Source: Arthrobacter sp. B2a2-09 (GTDB lineage Bacteria > Actinomycetota > Actinomycetes > Actinomycetales > Micrococcaceae). Taken from it: DNA of 64,000 bases. The notes beneath the pieces were generated by a model. It saw nothing but the letters and a program-made list of their open reading frames with translations. It made no database searches and was not told where the DNA came from. The stretch covers positions 1 to 64,000 of the forward strand of contig NZ_JAMXIC010000017.1 of the NCBI RefSeq assembly GCF_027587375.1. Direction: 5' to 3'. Below are positions 1 through 7,251 of the stretch, in pieces (the first letter of the stretch is position 1; every line of letters starts with the position of its first letter). A program made the translations under genes and the position numbers.

Positions 1-1
1 A

Positions 2-73
2 GGCGTCGACAGCTCCGCCGCGATCTCCCAGGCCCTCCCCGAGGACTGGGACCCGATGGCCGCCACCCTCTAG
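2..73 (+). CDS. 3' end of a truncated upstream gene, function unknown
   Basis: Only the last 23 codons and the TAG stop lie in the window. The frame is open from the window edge and ends in an acidic tail (EDWDPMAATL). This is too little to name. It stops 9 bases before the next start, so it is probably an upstream member of the same sugar-catabolic operon. Confidence 0.5.
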   Translation, partial: GVDSSAAISQALPEDWDPMAATL

Positions 74-82
74 GAATAACTC

Positions 83-1267
83 ATGACCAGCTCCTCCCCT
101 ACCCCCACCAATCCTCAGAACAACCAGCCCGGGAACATGACCCTTGGTGTTGCCGCGATCGGCTACGCGTTCATGGGCAAAGCCCATTCGAACGCGTGGC
201 GGAACGTGGCCAGCTTCTTCGACGTTCCGGCCTTCGAGCAGAAAGTGCTCGTGGGCCGGGACCCGGAACAGGTTGCCGAGGCCGCGGCGAAGTACGGGTG
301 GAGCGAGTCCGCCACGGACTGGCGCGCCGTCCTGGAACGCGATGACATCCACATCGTGGATATCTGCGCCCCGGGCTGGATGCACGCCGAAATCGCCATC
401 GCGGCGCTGGAAGCGGGCAAGCACGTGCTCGTGGAAAAGCCGCTCGCGAACACCCTGGCCGAGGCCGAAGCCATGACGGAAGCCGCGCGCGCCGCCCGTG
501 CGCGCGGCATCCAGTCCATGATTGGCTTCAACTACCGCCGCGTACCGGCACTCGCCCTGGCCCGCGAGCTCATCGCGGAAGGCAGGCTCGGCACGGTCCG
601 GCACGTCCGGGCCGCCTACCTGCAGGACTGGCTCGTGGACGCCGATTCCCCCATGACCTGGCGGCTGCGCAAGGAAACCGCCGGATCCGGGGCCCTGGGC
701 GACATCGCCTCCCACGCCATCGACCAGGTCCTGTTCCTGCTCGGGGACACCGTCACCGAGGTCTCAGGCCGGCTGCACACCTTCGTGGACAGCCGCCCCG
801 GCAAGGACGGACCGGAACAAGTAACGGTCGACGACGCCGCCTGGGCCACCCTGACCCTCGCCTCCGGGGCCGTCGCCTCCGTGGAAGTCTCCCGCATGGC
901 CACCGGGAAGAAGAACTCACTCACCATGGAAATCTACGGCGACAAGGGCTCGCTGCTGTTCGACCTGGAATCCATCAACGAGCTCGGTTTCCTGGACGCC
1001 ACAGTGCCGGTCCGGGAGCAGGGCTTCCGCCGGATCCTCGTCAACGAACCCGAACACCCCTACATGGACGCCTGGTGGCCGCAGGGCCACGTGATCGGCT
1101 GGGAACACACCTTCACCCACGAAATCCGCGACTTCCTCTTGGCTGTGGCGGACGGGACCCCGCCCTCGCCCTCGTTCGAAGAAGGCCTCGCTGTCCAGCA
1201 GGTCCTGGCCGCCATCGAGGAATCCGCCGACGCCAAGTCCGCCATCATCCAGGTCGCCGGCCACTGA
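83..1267 (+). CDS. Gfo/Idh/MocA family NAD(P)-dependent oxidoreductase
   Basis: The 394-residue protein has the two-domain layout of the Gfo/Idh/MocA family, which oxidises or reduces sugars and polyols such as inositol with NAD(P). An N-terminal Rossmann segment (GVAAIGYAFMG, about residues 22-32) is followed by the family EKP signature at 118-120 inside HVLVEKPLA. The C-terminal sheet domain includes GDIASHAIDQ, whose His fits the usual catalytic His. The start at 83 follows GGA by eight bases; Met19 (position 137) is a possible alternative that would remove a low-complexity Ser/Pro/Asn leader. A TIM-barrel sugar isomerase follows 71 bases later, which supports a joint sugar or inositol degradation role. 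The exact substrate cannot be read from sequence. Confidence 0.92.
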   Translation: MTSSSPTPTNPQNNQPGNMTLGVAAIGYAFMGKAHSNAWRNVASFFDVPAFEQKVLVGRDPEQVAEAAAKYGWSESATDWRAVLERDDIHIVDICAPGWMHAEIAIAALEAGKHVLVEKPLANTLAEAEAMTEAARAARARGIQSMIGFNYRRVPALALARELIAEGRLGTVRHVRAAYLQDWLVDADSPMTWRLRKETAGSGALGDIASHAIDQVLFLLGDTVTEVSGRLHTFVDSRPGKDGPEQVTVDDAAWATLTLASGAVASVEVSRMATGKKNSLTMEIYGDKGSLLFDLESINELGFLDATVPVREQGFRRILVNEPEHPYMDAWWPQGHVIGWEHTFTHEIRDFLLAVADGTPPSPSFEEGLAVQQVLAAIEESADAKSAIIQVAGH

Positions 1268-1338
1268 TCAACCCGGCCACTGAAAACCGCCGGCCCTCCG
1301 GCCTTCCCCTCCCCTGAAACTTTTCCCAAGGAGAACCA

Positions 1339-2337
1339 ATGCCCCGCCCGTACACCCTGTTCACCGGCCAGTGGGCCGACCTGCCCTTCGAGGAAGTCGC
1401 GCGCCTGGCCTCCGGCTGGGGCTATGACGGCCTGGAAATCGCCGTGTCCGGGGACCACCTGGACGCCTGGCGCTGGGACGAACCCGGCTACGTCGAGTCC
1501 AAACTCGCCATCCTGGAAAAGTACAACCTGAAGGTCTGGGCGATCTCCAACCACCTCAAGGGCCAGGCCGTCTGCGATGACCCCATCGACTTCCGCCACC
1601 AGGCCATCGTCGGGGCCAAGGTCTGGGGCGACGGGGATCCCGAAGGCGTCCGCCAACGCGCCGCCGAGGAAATGAAACACACCGCCCGCCTCGCCAAGGC
1701 GCTCGGGGTGGACACCGTCGTCGGGTTCACCGGCTCCTCCATCTGGCAATACGTCGCCATGTTCCCGCCCGTCCCCGAAAAAGTCATCGAGGCCGGCTAC
1801 CAGGACTTCGCGGACCGCTGGAACCCCATCCTGGACGTCTTCGACGAGTGCGGGGTCCGCTTCGCCCACGAAGTCCACCCCTCCGAGATCGCCTACGACT
1901 ACTGGACCACCGTCCGTACCCTGGAAGCCATCGGGCACCGCGAGGCGTTCGGGCTGAACTGGGACCCCTCGCACTTCATGTGGCAAGGCATCGACCCCGT
2001 CTCCTTCATCTGGGACTTCAAGGACCGGATCTACCACGTGGACTGCAAGGACACCAAGCTGCGCCCCACCGGCCGCAACACGGTCATGGGCTCCCACCTG
2101 CCCTGGGGCGACCCGCGCCGCGGCTGGGACTTCGTCTCCGCCGGACGCGGCGACGTGCCTTGGGAATCAAGCTTCCGGGCCCTCACCGCGATCGGCTACA
2201 CCGGACCCATCTCCGTGGAATGGGAAGACGCCGGCATGGACCGCCTCCACGGCGCCCCCGAAGCCCTCGCCGCCCTCAAAAAATACGACTTCCCGCCCTC
2301 CCAGACCAGCTTCGACGCCGCCTTCAGCCAGGACTAA
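1339..2337 (+). CDS. Sugar phosphate isomerase/epimerase family protein (AP endonuclease 2-type TIM barrel)
   Basis: The 332-residue protein has the xylose-isomerase-like TIM-barrel fold shared by IolE/IolI-type enzymes and tagatose epimerases. Likely metal ligands are visible in order: Glu in FAHEVHPSE, Asp and His in NWDPSHFMW, His/Asp in YHVDCKD, and Glu in SVEWEDAGM. Several enzymes of this family isomerise or dehydrate keto-sugars or keto-inositols in the cytoplasm. A clear AAGGAG ribosome site stands seven bases before the ATG. It sits directly after a Gfo/Idh dehydrogenase, the common pairing in which the dehydrogenase makes a keto-sugar and the isomerase rearranges it. A long hairpin repeat follows the stop. 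Confidence 0.9.
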   Translation: MPRPYTLFTGQWADLPFEEVARLASGWGYDGLEIAVSGDHLDAWRWDEPGYVESKLAILEKYNLKVWAISNHLKGQAVCDDPIDFRHQAIVGAKVWGDGDPEGVRQRAAEEMKHTARLAKALGVDTVVGFTGSSIWQYVAMFPPVPEKVIEAGYQDFADRWNPILDVFDECGVRFAHEVHPSEIAYDYWTTVRTLEAIGHREAFGLNWDPSHFMWQGIDPVSFIWDFKDRIYHVDCKDTKLRPTGRNTVMGSHLPWGDPRRGWDFVSAGRGDVPWESSFRALTAIGYTGPISVEWEDAGMDRLHGAPEALAALKKYDFPPSQTSFDAAFSQD

Positions 2338-2353
2338 GCGTCCACTACAGTTC

Positions 2354-2416
2354 GCGCGAACTGGCAGCAGATGACCTCAAAATTCGATTTTGCGGGCATC
2401 TGCTGCCAGCTCGCGC
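2354..2416. repeat. Long nested inverted repeat, copy 1 (REP-like or terminator)
   Basis: Two 20-base arms (2354-2373 and 2397-2416), built around CTGGCAGCAGATG and its complement, pair with one mismatch. A second hairpin is nested inside: CAAAAT-TCG-ATTTTG at 2378-2392. It lies directly after the isomerase gene. A closely related element is at 7167-7223, so this is a repeated family. It probably stops transcription or stabilises the mRNA 3' end. Confidence 0.8.
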
Positions 2417-2500
2417 CCCGGTTTCTCCCACACGACGAAAGGACATCCGCATGTCTCGGACCACAGCACCTGACGAGGGCGGATTCGTCGAGGAAGCGCA

Positions 2501-3376
2501 GTGATACGGACACTTCGGCCTGGCCAGCGCTGCGAGGTATGGATCGTCTCCCCCACCGGCACTTCGGAACTGGCCTTCACCACGGACAACATCCTGCTGG
2601 AGGCGCCGAACTGGACGCTCGACGGCGGTGCCCTCATCCTCAACGGGGACGGCGCCCTGTGGAGATTGGATCTTTCCGGAGGAGGACTCGAAAGGGTAGC
2701 CATCAACGGCATCCCGGACCTCAATAACGACCACGTCCTCGCACCCGACGGCGCCAACATCTACCTCTCGGCGAATGACGGCCACATCTACCACGCAGCC
2801 CTCGACGGCGGAGAAGCCACGAAGATCACGTCGGATGATGGGTGGTTTCACTTCCTGCACGGCGTCAGCCCGGACGGACAGACGCTCGCCTATGTGGGAA
2901 TAGAAGCCGGGGATTTCACCCAGCCGGGCCGGCTGATGACGATTCCGGCAGGGGCCGGCCCAGCTACCGCAATCGACGTCGACGGGCACTGCGATGGCCC
3001 CGAGTATTCGCCCGACGGCGAATGGCTGTACTTCAATACCGAGGCCTTCACGGACCGGCCGGGCCACGCACAACTCGTCAGGGTGCGGGCCAGCAAGGAA
3101 AGCACGGCAGAACGCCTGCTCCAAAGCGACACCGTCGACTGGTTCCCGCACCTCTCGCCCGACGGGCGCCTGGCCAGCTACATCCGCTTCCCCAGCGGCA
3201 CGGTAGGCCACCCCGCGGACCTGCCGGTCGACGTCGTCGTTGTTTCCACTAGCGATTGGGCTACGCCGCTCCATACGTGGCCCCTCTTCGGCGGCCAGGG
3301 AACCCTCAATGTCAACAGCTGGTCCCCCGACTCCACCCGCTTCGCGTTTGTCGCCTATCCAGAAAGAACGCCATGA
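2501..3376 (+). CDS. TolB-like beta-propeller protein
   Basis: The 291-residue protein carries repeated WD40-like/PD40 blades: SPDGQTLAYVG, YSPDGEWLYFNTE, LSPDGRLASYIRF and WSPDSTRFAFVAY. This is the pattern of the C-terminal propeller of TolB and related cytoplasmic proteins. There is no signal peptide, so a Tol-complex role is unlikely; similar free propellers occur in carbohydrate islands. The GTG start at 2501 overlaps the stop of a 17-codon frame that begins with ATG at 2451 behind a good GAAAGGA site. That small frame may be a leader coupled to this gene, or the true 5' end separated by a frameshift. The 3' end overlaps the next gene by ATGA. Confidence 0.8.
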   Translation: MIRTLRPGQRCEVWIVSPTGTSELAFTTDNILLEAPNWTLDGGALILNGDGALWRLDLSGGGLERVAINGIPDLNNDHVLAPDGANIYLSANDGHIYHAALDGGEATKITSDDGWFHFLHGVSPDGQTLAYVGIEAGDFTQPGRLMTIPAGAGPATAIDVDGHCDGPEYSPDGEWLYFNTEAFTDRPGHAQLVRVRASKESTAERLLQSDTVDWFPHLSPDGRLASYIRFPSGTVGHPADLPVDVVVVSTSDWATPLHTWPLFGGQGTLNVNSWSPDSTRFAFVAYPERTP

Positions 3377-3681
3377 TCCGTCACACGGTTACCTTCTCCC
3401 TCATCCACGAGCCCGGATCCTCCGGGGAAAGGGAATTCCTGGACGCAGCAGTCGCCACGTTGACTGCAATACCAGTGGTGCAGGACTTCCGGGTATCCCG
3501 CCAGATTTCAATGAAGAGCCCGCTCAATTTTCAGTTTGAAATGACGTTCGACGGCGCGGAGGCCTTCAACTCCTACAATGACCATCCTGCCCACGTCGGA
3601 TTCGTGGAGACCCGATGGGCGAACGAAGTGTCCGATTTTCAGGAGTTCGATTTCGAACCCTACGGCCGGGAAGAACGGTAG
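3373..3681 (+). CDS. Dabb (stress-responsive A/B barrel) domain protein
   Basis: The 102-residue protein begins with IRHTVTFSLIH and ends with a DFEPYG-type tail. The pattern of a short ferredoxin-like fold with YNDHPAHVGFVETRW near the C-terminus fits the Dabb family. Such dimeric alpha/beta-barrel proteins include small enzymes and stress proteins, and they occur often in sugar and aromatic catabolic islands. Its ATG overlaps the TGA of the propeller gene (ATGA), which indicates translational coupling. The next gene follows after 8 bases. The biochemical role is unknown. Confidence 0.85.
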   Translation: MIRHTVTFSLIHEPGSSGEREFLDAAVATLTAIPVVQDFRVSRQISMKSPLNFQFEMTFDGAEAFNSYNDHPAHVGFVETRWANEVSDFQEFDFEPYGREER

Positions 3682-3689
3682 GAGGCTTC

Positions 3690-4163
3690 ATGGCTGACAT
3701 CGCCGCTCTTGAAGCATTGGAAGCGCTTAAGCGACAGGAAGAGGAGCTGATCTTCACCTCCTTCGACCACGGAGACGCGTGGAGGCTCGGCTCGCGGCTG
3801 ACCGGCATGGCACAGGCGGCCGGTCACGCGATCGGCATCGACATCCGGCGCCCCGGGCTCATCCTTTTCCGCGCTGCGCTGCCCGGCATCACCCCGGATC
3901 AGGAATCGTGGATCGCACGGAAATCCGCACTCGTTTTGCGGATGGAAGCAAGCAGCGCACTTGTCGAAGCCCGGCTGTCCTCGGCCGGTATCGATCCGGT
4001 GGCCACAGGGTGGCTCGGCGCCGACTATGCCGTGACAGGGGGCTCGTTTCCCGTGCGGGTCCGTGGCGTCGGCGTCGTCGCGGCCGTCACGACGTCGGGC
4101 CTTTCATCGAAGGAGGACCATGACCTCATTGTCGAAGGGATCCGTCAACATCTCACAGCCTAA
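3690..4163 (+). CDS. GlcG/HbpS-like (UPF0303) heme-binding-domain family protein
   Basis: The 157-residue protein matches the GlcG/HbpS/UPF0303 family by length, by its helical N-terminus (IAALEALEALKRQEEEL), the central GHAIGIDIRRPG segment and the Gly-rich strand pair VRVRGVGVVAAVTTSGL. Close relatives are annotated as heme-degrading-domain proteins, but many sit in hydroxy-acid and sugar islands with no proven activity. There is no signal peptide. The start is set by GGAGG seven bases upstream, overlapping the end of the Dabb gene region. It is the last of three tightly packed small genes. Confidence 0.8.
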   Translation: MADIAALEALEALKRQEEELIFTSFDHGDAWRLGSRLTGMAQAAGHAIGIDIRRPGLILFRAALPGITPDQESWIARKSALVLRMEASSALVEARLSSAGIDPVATGWLGADYAVTGGSFPVRVRGVGVVAAVTTSGLSSKEDHDLIVEGIRQHLTA

Positions 4164-4183
4164 GCAAGAACTCCCGCCAAAAA

Positions 4184-4196
4184 ATTGTTGAACAAT
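4184..4196. promoter_or_regulatory. Putative GntR/FadR-type operator and 5' hairpin upstream of the MHS transporter
   Basis: ATTGTTGAACAAT is a near-perfect palindrome. Its core TTGTTGAACAA fits the general FadR-subfamily pattern T-N-G-T-N3-A-C-N-A. Further palindromes follow before the transporter: TGATGCATCA at 4206-4215 and a 6-bp hairpin CCCGAT-TGAG-ATCGGG at 4228-4243. No GntR gene lies in the window, so the regulator would have to be upstream of base 1. Assignment is by pattern only. Confidence 0.5.
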
Positions 4197-4278
4197 TCCT
4201 CCATGTGATGCATCATTGGGTGTAGGCCCCGATTGAGATCGGGATCACAAAGCCCGCCCAACGTTCCATGGAGGAACC

Positions 4279-5613
4279 ATGTCCGCGACCACTTCGCCAA
4301 GTTCAACAAGGCGCAGCAAACCCTCGGCAGGCGCCATCAAGGCCTTCATTGCCAGCGTCACAGGCACCTCCTTGGAGTACTACGACTTCGCCATCTACTC
4401 CGTCGCCTCCGCGCTCGTCTTCCCCAAGATCTTCTTCCCCACGAACGACGAAACCACGGGCCTCCTGCTCTCCTTCTCGGCCTTCGCGGTGGGTTACCTC
4501 GCCCGGCCCATTGGCGGCGTTGTCTTTGGCCGGCTCGGGGACAAGATCGGACGCAAGAACGTCCTGGTCATCACCCTCATCCTCATTGGCGCGGCCACGG
4601 TTCTCATCGGCGCCTTGCCGGACTACCACACCATCGGCATTGGAGCCACGATCATCCTGGTCCTCCTTCGCTTGGCCCAGGGCATCGGGGTAGGCGGCGA
4701 ATGGGGCGGCGCCGTACTGCTGTCCAGCGAGTACGCCAATCCCAACAAGCGCGGATTCTGGTCCTCCGCAGCCCAAATCGGGCCGCCCGCCGGGAACCTG
4801 TTGGCCAACGGCGCACTTGCCGTCCTCGCCGCCGTCATGAGCAACGAAGCCTTCATCGCATGGGGTTGGCGCGTGGCCTTCCTCAGTTCGGCCATCCTGG
4901 TTGCCTTCGGGCTCGTTATCCGGCTCAAGCTCGAGGAAACCCCGGTATTCAAGGCGATCGAGGCCACCGGCGAACGGCCCAAGGCTCCCATCAAGGAAGT
5001 CCTCACCACCCAGGTCCGCCCCCTGCTCGCCGCCGCATTGTGCCGGATCTGCCCAGACGTCTTGTACGCCTTGTTCACCGTCTTTATCGCGGTCTACGCC
5101 ACCAAGGAACTGGGGATGACCACCGGCAACGTCCTAGGCGCAGTCCTGGTCGGATCAGCTTTCCAACTGTTCCTGATCCCGGCCGCGGGAGCCGTCACCG
5201 ACCGGTTCAACCGCCGGCTGGTCTACGGCATCACCGCCGCGGCCACGGCCGTTTACATCCCGCTGTTCTTCCTCATGATCCAGTCCCGCTCCGTCCTGGT
5301 TCTGACTGTCGGCGTCGTGATCGGCCTCGGACTGCACGCCTTCATGTACGGCCCGCAGGCGGCCTTCATCACCGAACAGTTCCCGGCCCGGCTCCGTTAT
5401 GCCGGCAGTTCCGTGGCCTACACGGTGGCGGGCGTCGTGGGTGGAGCAGTGGCACCGTTGATCTTCACGGCCCTCTACGCCGCCACCGGGAACTGGCTCC
5501 TGATCGCCGCATACTTGCTCGCCACGGCGGTGGTCACCATCATCGGCCTTGTCCTGGGCAGGGATCCCGAGCCGGATGAGGATCTTCGCCTGCTTGAGGG
5601 AGCCCGCGCTTAA
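4279..5613 (+). CDS. MFS transporter, metabolite:H+ symporter (MHS) type
   Basis: The 444-residue membrane protein has about 12 hydrophobic segments and the MHS-family hallmarks. These are an N-terminal SLEYYDFAIYS just before TM1, the MFS loop motif GRLGDKIGRKNVL between TM2 and TM3, and QGIGVGGEWGGA in TM4. The family imports organic acids, osmolytes and sugar acids with protons. A strong GGAGG site precedes the ATG. Its place after the oxidoreductase/isomerase genes suggests it imports their substrate or an acid derived from it. A strong terminator follows at 5674. Confidence 0.93.
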   Translation: MSATTSPSSTRRSKPSAGAIKAFIASVTGTSLEYYDFAIYSVASALVFPKIFFPTNDETTGLLLSFSAFAVGYLARPIGGVVFGRLGDKIGRKNVLVITLILIGAATVLIGALPDYHTIGIGATIILVLLRLAQGIGVGGEWGGAVLLSSEYANPNKRGFWSSAAQIGPPAGNLLANGALAVLAAVMSNEAFIAWGWRVAFLSSAILVAFGLVIRLKLEETPVFKAIEATGERPKAPIKEVLTTQVRPLLAAALCRICPDVLYALFTVFIAVYATKELGMTTGNVLGAVLVGSAFQLFLIPAAGAVTDRFNRRLVYGITAAATAVYIPLFFLMIQSRSVLVLTVGVVIGLGLHAFMYGPQAAFITEQFPARLRYAGSSVAYTVAGVVGGAVAPLIFTALYAATGNWLLIAAYLLATAVVTIIGLVLGRDPEPDEDLRLLEGARA

Positions 5614-5673
5614 GCAGCCCCGCGGCACCGCAGCCGGAACCCTCCGGCAGGCCACCGCCGTCGCTACCTTCCT

Positions 5674-5710
5674 GAAATGCCCCTTAAGATCAATCTTGAG
5701 GGGCATTTTT
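5674..5710 (+). terminator. Rho-independent terminator of the catabolic island
   Basis: A 16-bp stem (AAATGCCCCTTAAGAT at 5675-5690 with its complement at 5693-5708, one wobble pair) is followed by a T run. It ends the transport gene's unit. The acetyltransferase gene begins 26 bases later. Confidence 0.9.
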
Positions 5711-5735
5711 GCGCCCGCTTGCCAGAGAGGACCGC

Positions 5736-6266
5736 ATGAGCCAGACAATCCGTGAAGCAACAGCGGACGACGCCGGACGGCTGGCCGAGCTTGCCGCCGT
5801 CACCTTTCCGCTCGCCTGCCCCCCGGACTCCTCGCCCGAAGACATCGCGGAGCACCTGCGCAGGACGCTCAGCGCGGAGAAGTTCACGGAATACCTTGCC
5901 GATCCGGACGTCACCATCCTGGCCATCGACGCCGCCGGGGAACTCCGCGGCTACAGCATGCTCGTGGCCCGCCCGGCCACCGATACCGACGTCGCTTCGG
6001 CCCTGACGCTGCTACCTTCGGCGGAACTGAGCAAGTGCTATGTGCATCCGGAACACCACGGCCTGGGTGCTGCCGCGGAGCTCATGAAGGCCACCTTGGA
6101 CCGCGCTGCCGGCTCGGGTGCGGCTGGCGTGTGGCTTGGCGTCAACAGCCAGAATGCCAAGGCCATCCGCTTCTATGAGAAGAGTGGATTCAGGAAGGTC
6201 GGGACCAAGTCGTTCCGGCTGGGCGATGCCGTGGAGCACGATTTTGTGATGGAGCGGGCGGTCTAG
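5736..6266 (+). CDS. GNAT family N-acetyltransferase
   Basis: The 176-residue protein shows the GNAT fold. SKCYVHPEHHGLGAAAELM is the acetyl-CoA pyrophosphate-binding loop (motif A), and GVNSQNAKAIRFYEKSGFRKVG is the typical motif B end. The acceptor substrate (amine, amino acid or peptide) cannot be told. The ATG at 5736 is chosen because AGAGAGGA lies just upstream; a TTG at 5709 would start inside the preceding terminator. It appears to be a single-gene unit. Confidence 0.9.
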   Translation: MSQTIREATADDAGRLAELAAVTFPLACPPDSSPEDIAEHLRRTLSAEKFTEYLADPDVTILAIDAAGELRGYSMLVARPATDTDVASALTLLPSAELSKCYVHPEHHGLGAAAELMKATLDRAAGSGAAGVWLGVNSQNAKAIRFYEKSGFRKVGTKSFRLGDAVEHDFVMERAV

Positions 6267-6457
6267 GACGCCTAGACGCGCATTCGCGACGCGGAAATGG
6301 ACCCGCGACGCGCAAACAGTTTCACGCGGCGTGGATTCGGGTAGCGCCTGCCAGTTTCTGCGTCGCACACCATTTTGCGCGTCGTGAACGCCGGGCTGTG
6401 ACCAGTCCAACAGGCCGTTCCGGGAATGACCGACCTCCACTTCCGGTTGTCGCCATC
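6267..6457. repeat. Spacer with dispersed GCGACGCG/CGCGTCG half-sites
   Basis: This 191-base spacer holds several copies of a short motif in both orientations: CGCGACGCGGAAA, CGACGCGCAAA (6306-6316) and, inverted, TTTGCGCGTCG (6374-6384). The last two are exact complements and could pair across 57 bases. No gene is seen in it. It resembles the other short-unit intergenic repeats of this genome. Confidence 0.4.
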
Positions 6458-7156
6458 ATGAAGATTGAGATCTGGTCAGACGTCGCTTGCCCGTGGTGCT
6501 ACATCGGAAAGCGCCGGTTCGAAACGGCCCTCGCCGAATTCCCGCACCGCGACTCGGTCGAGATCCAGTGGCGCAGCTACCAGTTGGACCCGAGCATCCC
6601 GGAACACTACGACGGCACAGAGCTCGATTACCTCAGCAAGCGCAAGGGTATGGACCCCGCACAGGTCAGCCAGATGTTCGAGCACGTGGCGTTGCAAGCA
6701 AAGGGCGAGGGCCTCAACTACCGTTTCGACGACGTCGTGGTGGCCAACAGCTTCACGGCACACCGCCTCATCCACTTGGCCGCCGCCCACGGCAAGCAGG
6801 ACAAAGCCAAAGAGCAGCTCCTGAGCGGCCATTTTGAACACGGCAAGGACATCGGAAACCAGGAATACCTGGCCAAGCTCGGCAGCGACTTGGGCCTGCC
6901 GGAAGCCGAAATCGCCGAGTTGTTCAGCACGGACAAGTACGCAGAGGACGTCCGCGGCGACATCGCCGAAGCCCGGATGCTCGGCGTCACCGGCGTGCCC
7001 TTCTTCGTCATCGACCGCAAGTATGGCCTCTCCGGCGCGCAGCCCTCCGAGGTCTTCACCCAGGCCCTCACGCAGGCATGGCAAGAAGCGAATCCACTGG
7101 TCGCCGTCGGCAGCCCCGACGCCGAAGCCTGCGGCCCGGACGGCTGCGCGATCTAA
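6458..7156 (+). CDS. DsbA family oxidoreductase, FrnE-like
   Basis: The 232-residue protein begins KIEIWSDVACPWCYIGKRRF. The thioredoxin-fold active site is C11-P-W-C14, and the cis-proline loop is GVTGVPFFVIDRKYGLSGAQ, which is diagnostic of the FrnE/2-hydroxychromene isomerase-like DsbA group. There is no signal peptide, so it acts in the cytoplasm as a disulfide oxidoreductase or isomerase. The C-terminal ACGPDGC adds two more Cys, common in these proteins. Met at 6458 is chosen because the extra upstream residues are non-conserved and rich in Arg and Pro. A REP-like hairpin follows the stop. Confidence 0.92.
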   Translation: MKIEIWSDVACPWCYIGKRRFETALAEFPHRDSVEIQWRSYQLDPSIPEHYDGTELDYLSKRKGMDPAQVSQMFEHVALQAKGEGLNYRFDDVVVANSFTAHRLIHLAAAHGKQDKAKEQLLSGHFEHGKDIGNQEYLAKLGSDLGLPEAEIAELFSTDKYAEDVRGDIAEARMLGVTGVPFFVIDRKYGLSGAQPSEVFTQALTQAWQEANPLVAVGSPDAEACGPDGCAI

Positions 7157-7166
7157 GATTTCCGGG

Positions 7167-7223
7167 CGAACTGGCAGCAGATGACCCCAAAATCGCCTCC
7201 AGGGGTCATCTGCTGCCAGCTCG
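7167..7223. repeat. Long inverted repeat, copy 2 (REP-like or terminator)
   Basis: Arms of 22 bases (7167-7188 and 7202-7223) pair with one mismatch. They share the core CGAACTGGCAGCAGATGACC with the element at 2354-2416, but the loop differs. It lies between the FrnE-like gene (+) and the GH3 gene (-), whose 3' ends converge here, so it may act as a two-way terminator. Confidence 0.8.
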
Positions 7224-7251
7224 TGCCGGGCACGGGCGGTGCCGTAGCGCT

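Noticed and set aside
1060..2097. A 345-codon minus-strand frame opposite the isomerase gene
   Set aside because: Antisense shadow; no ribosome site or domain, while the plus-strand gene is well supported.
4233..5579. A 448-codon plus-strand frame overlapping the MHS transporter
   Set aside because: It is rich in Arg, His and Pro, typical of a shifted high-GC frame; the overlapping transporter has full family motifs.
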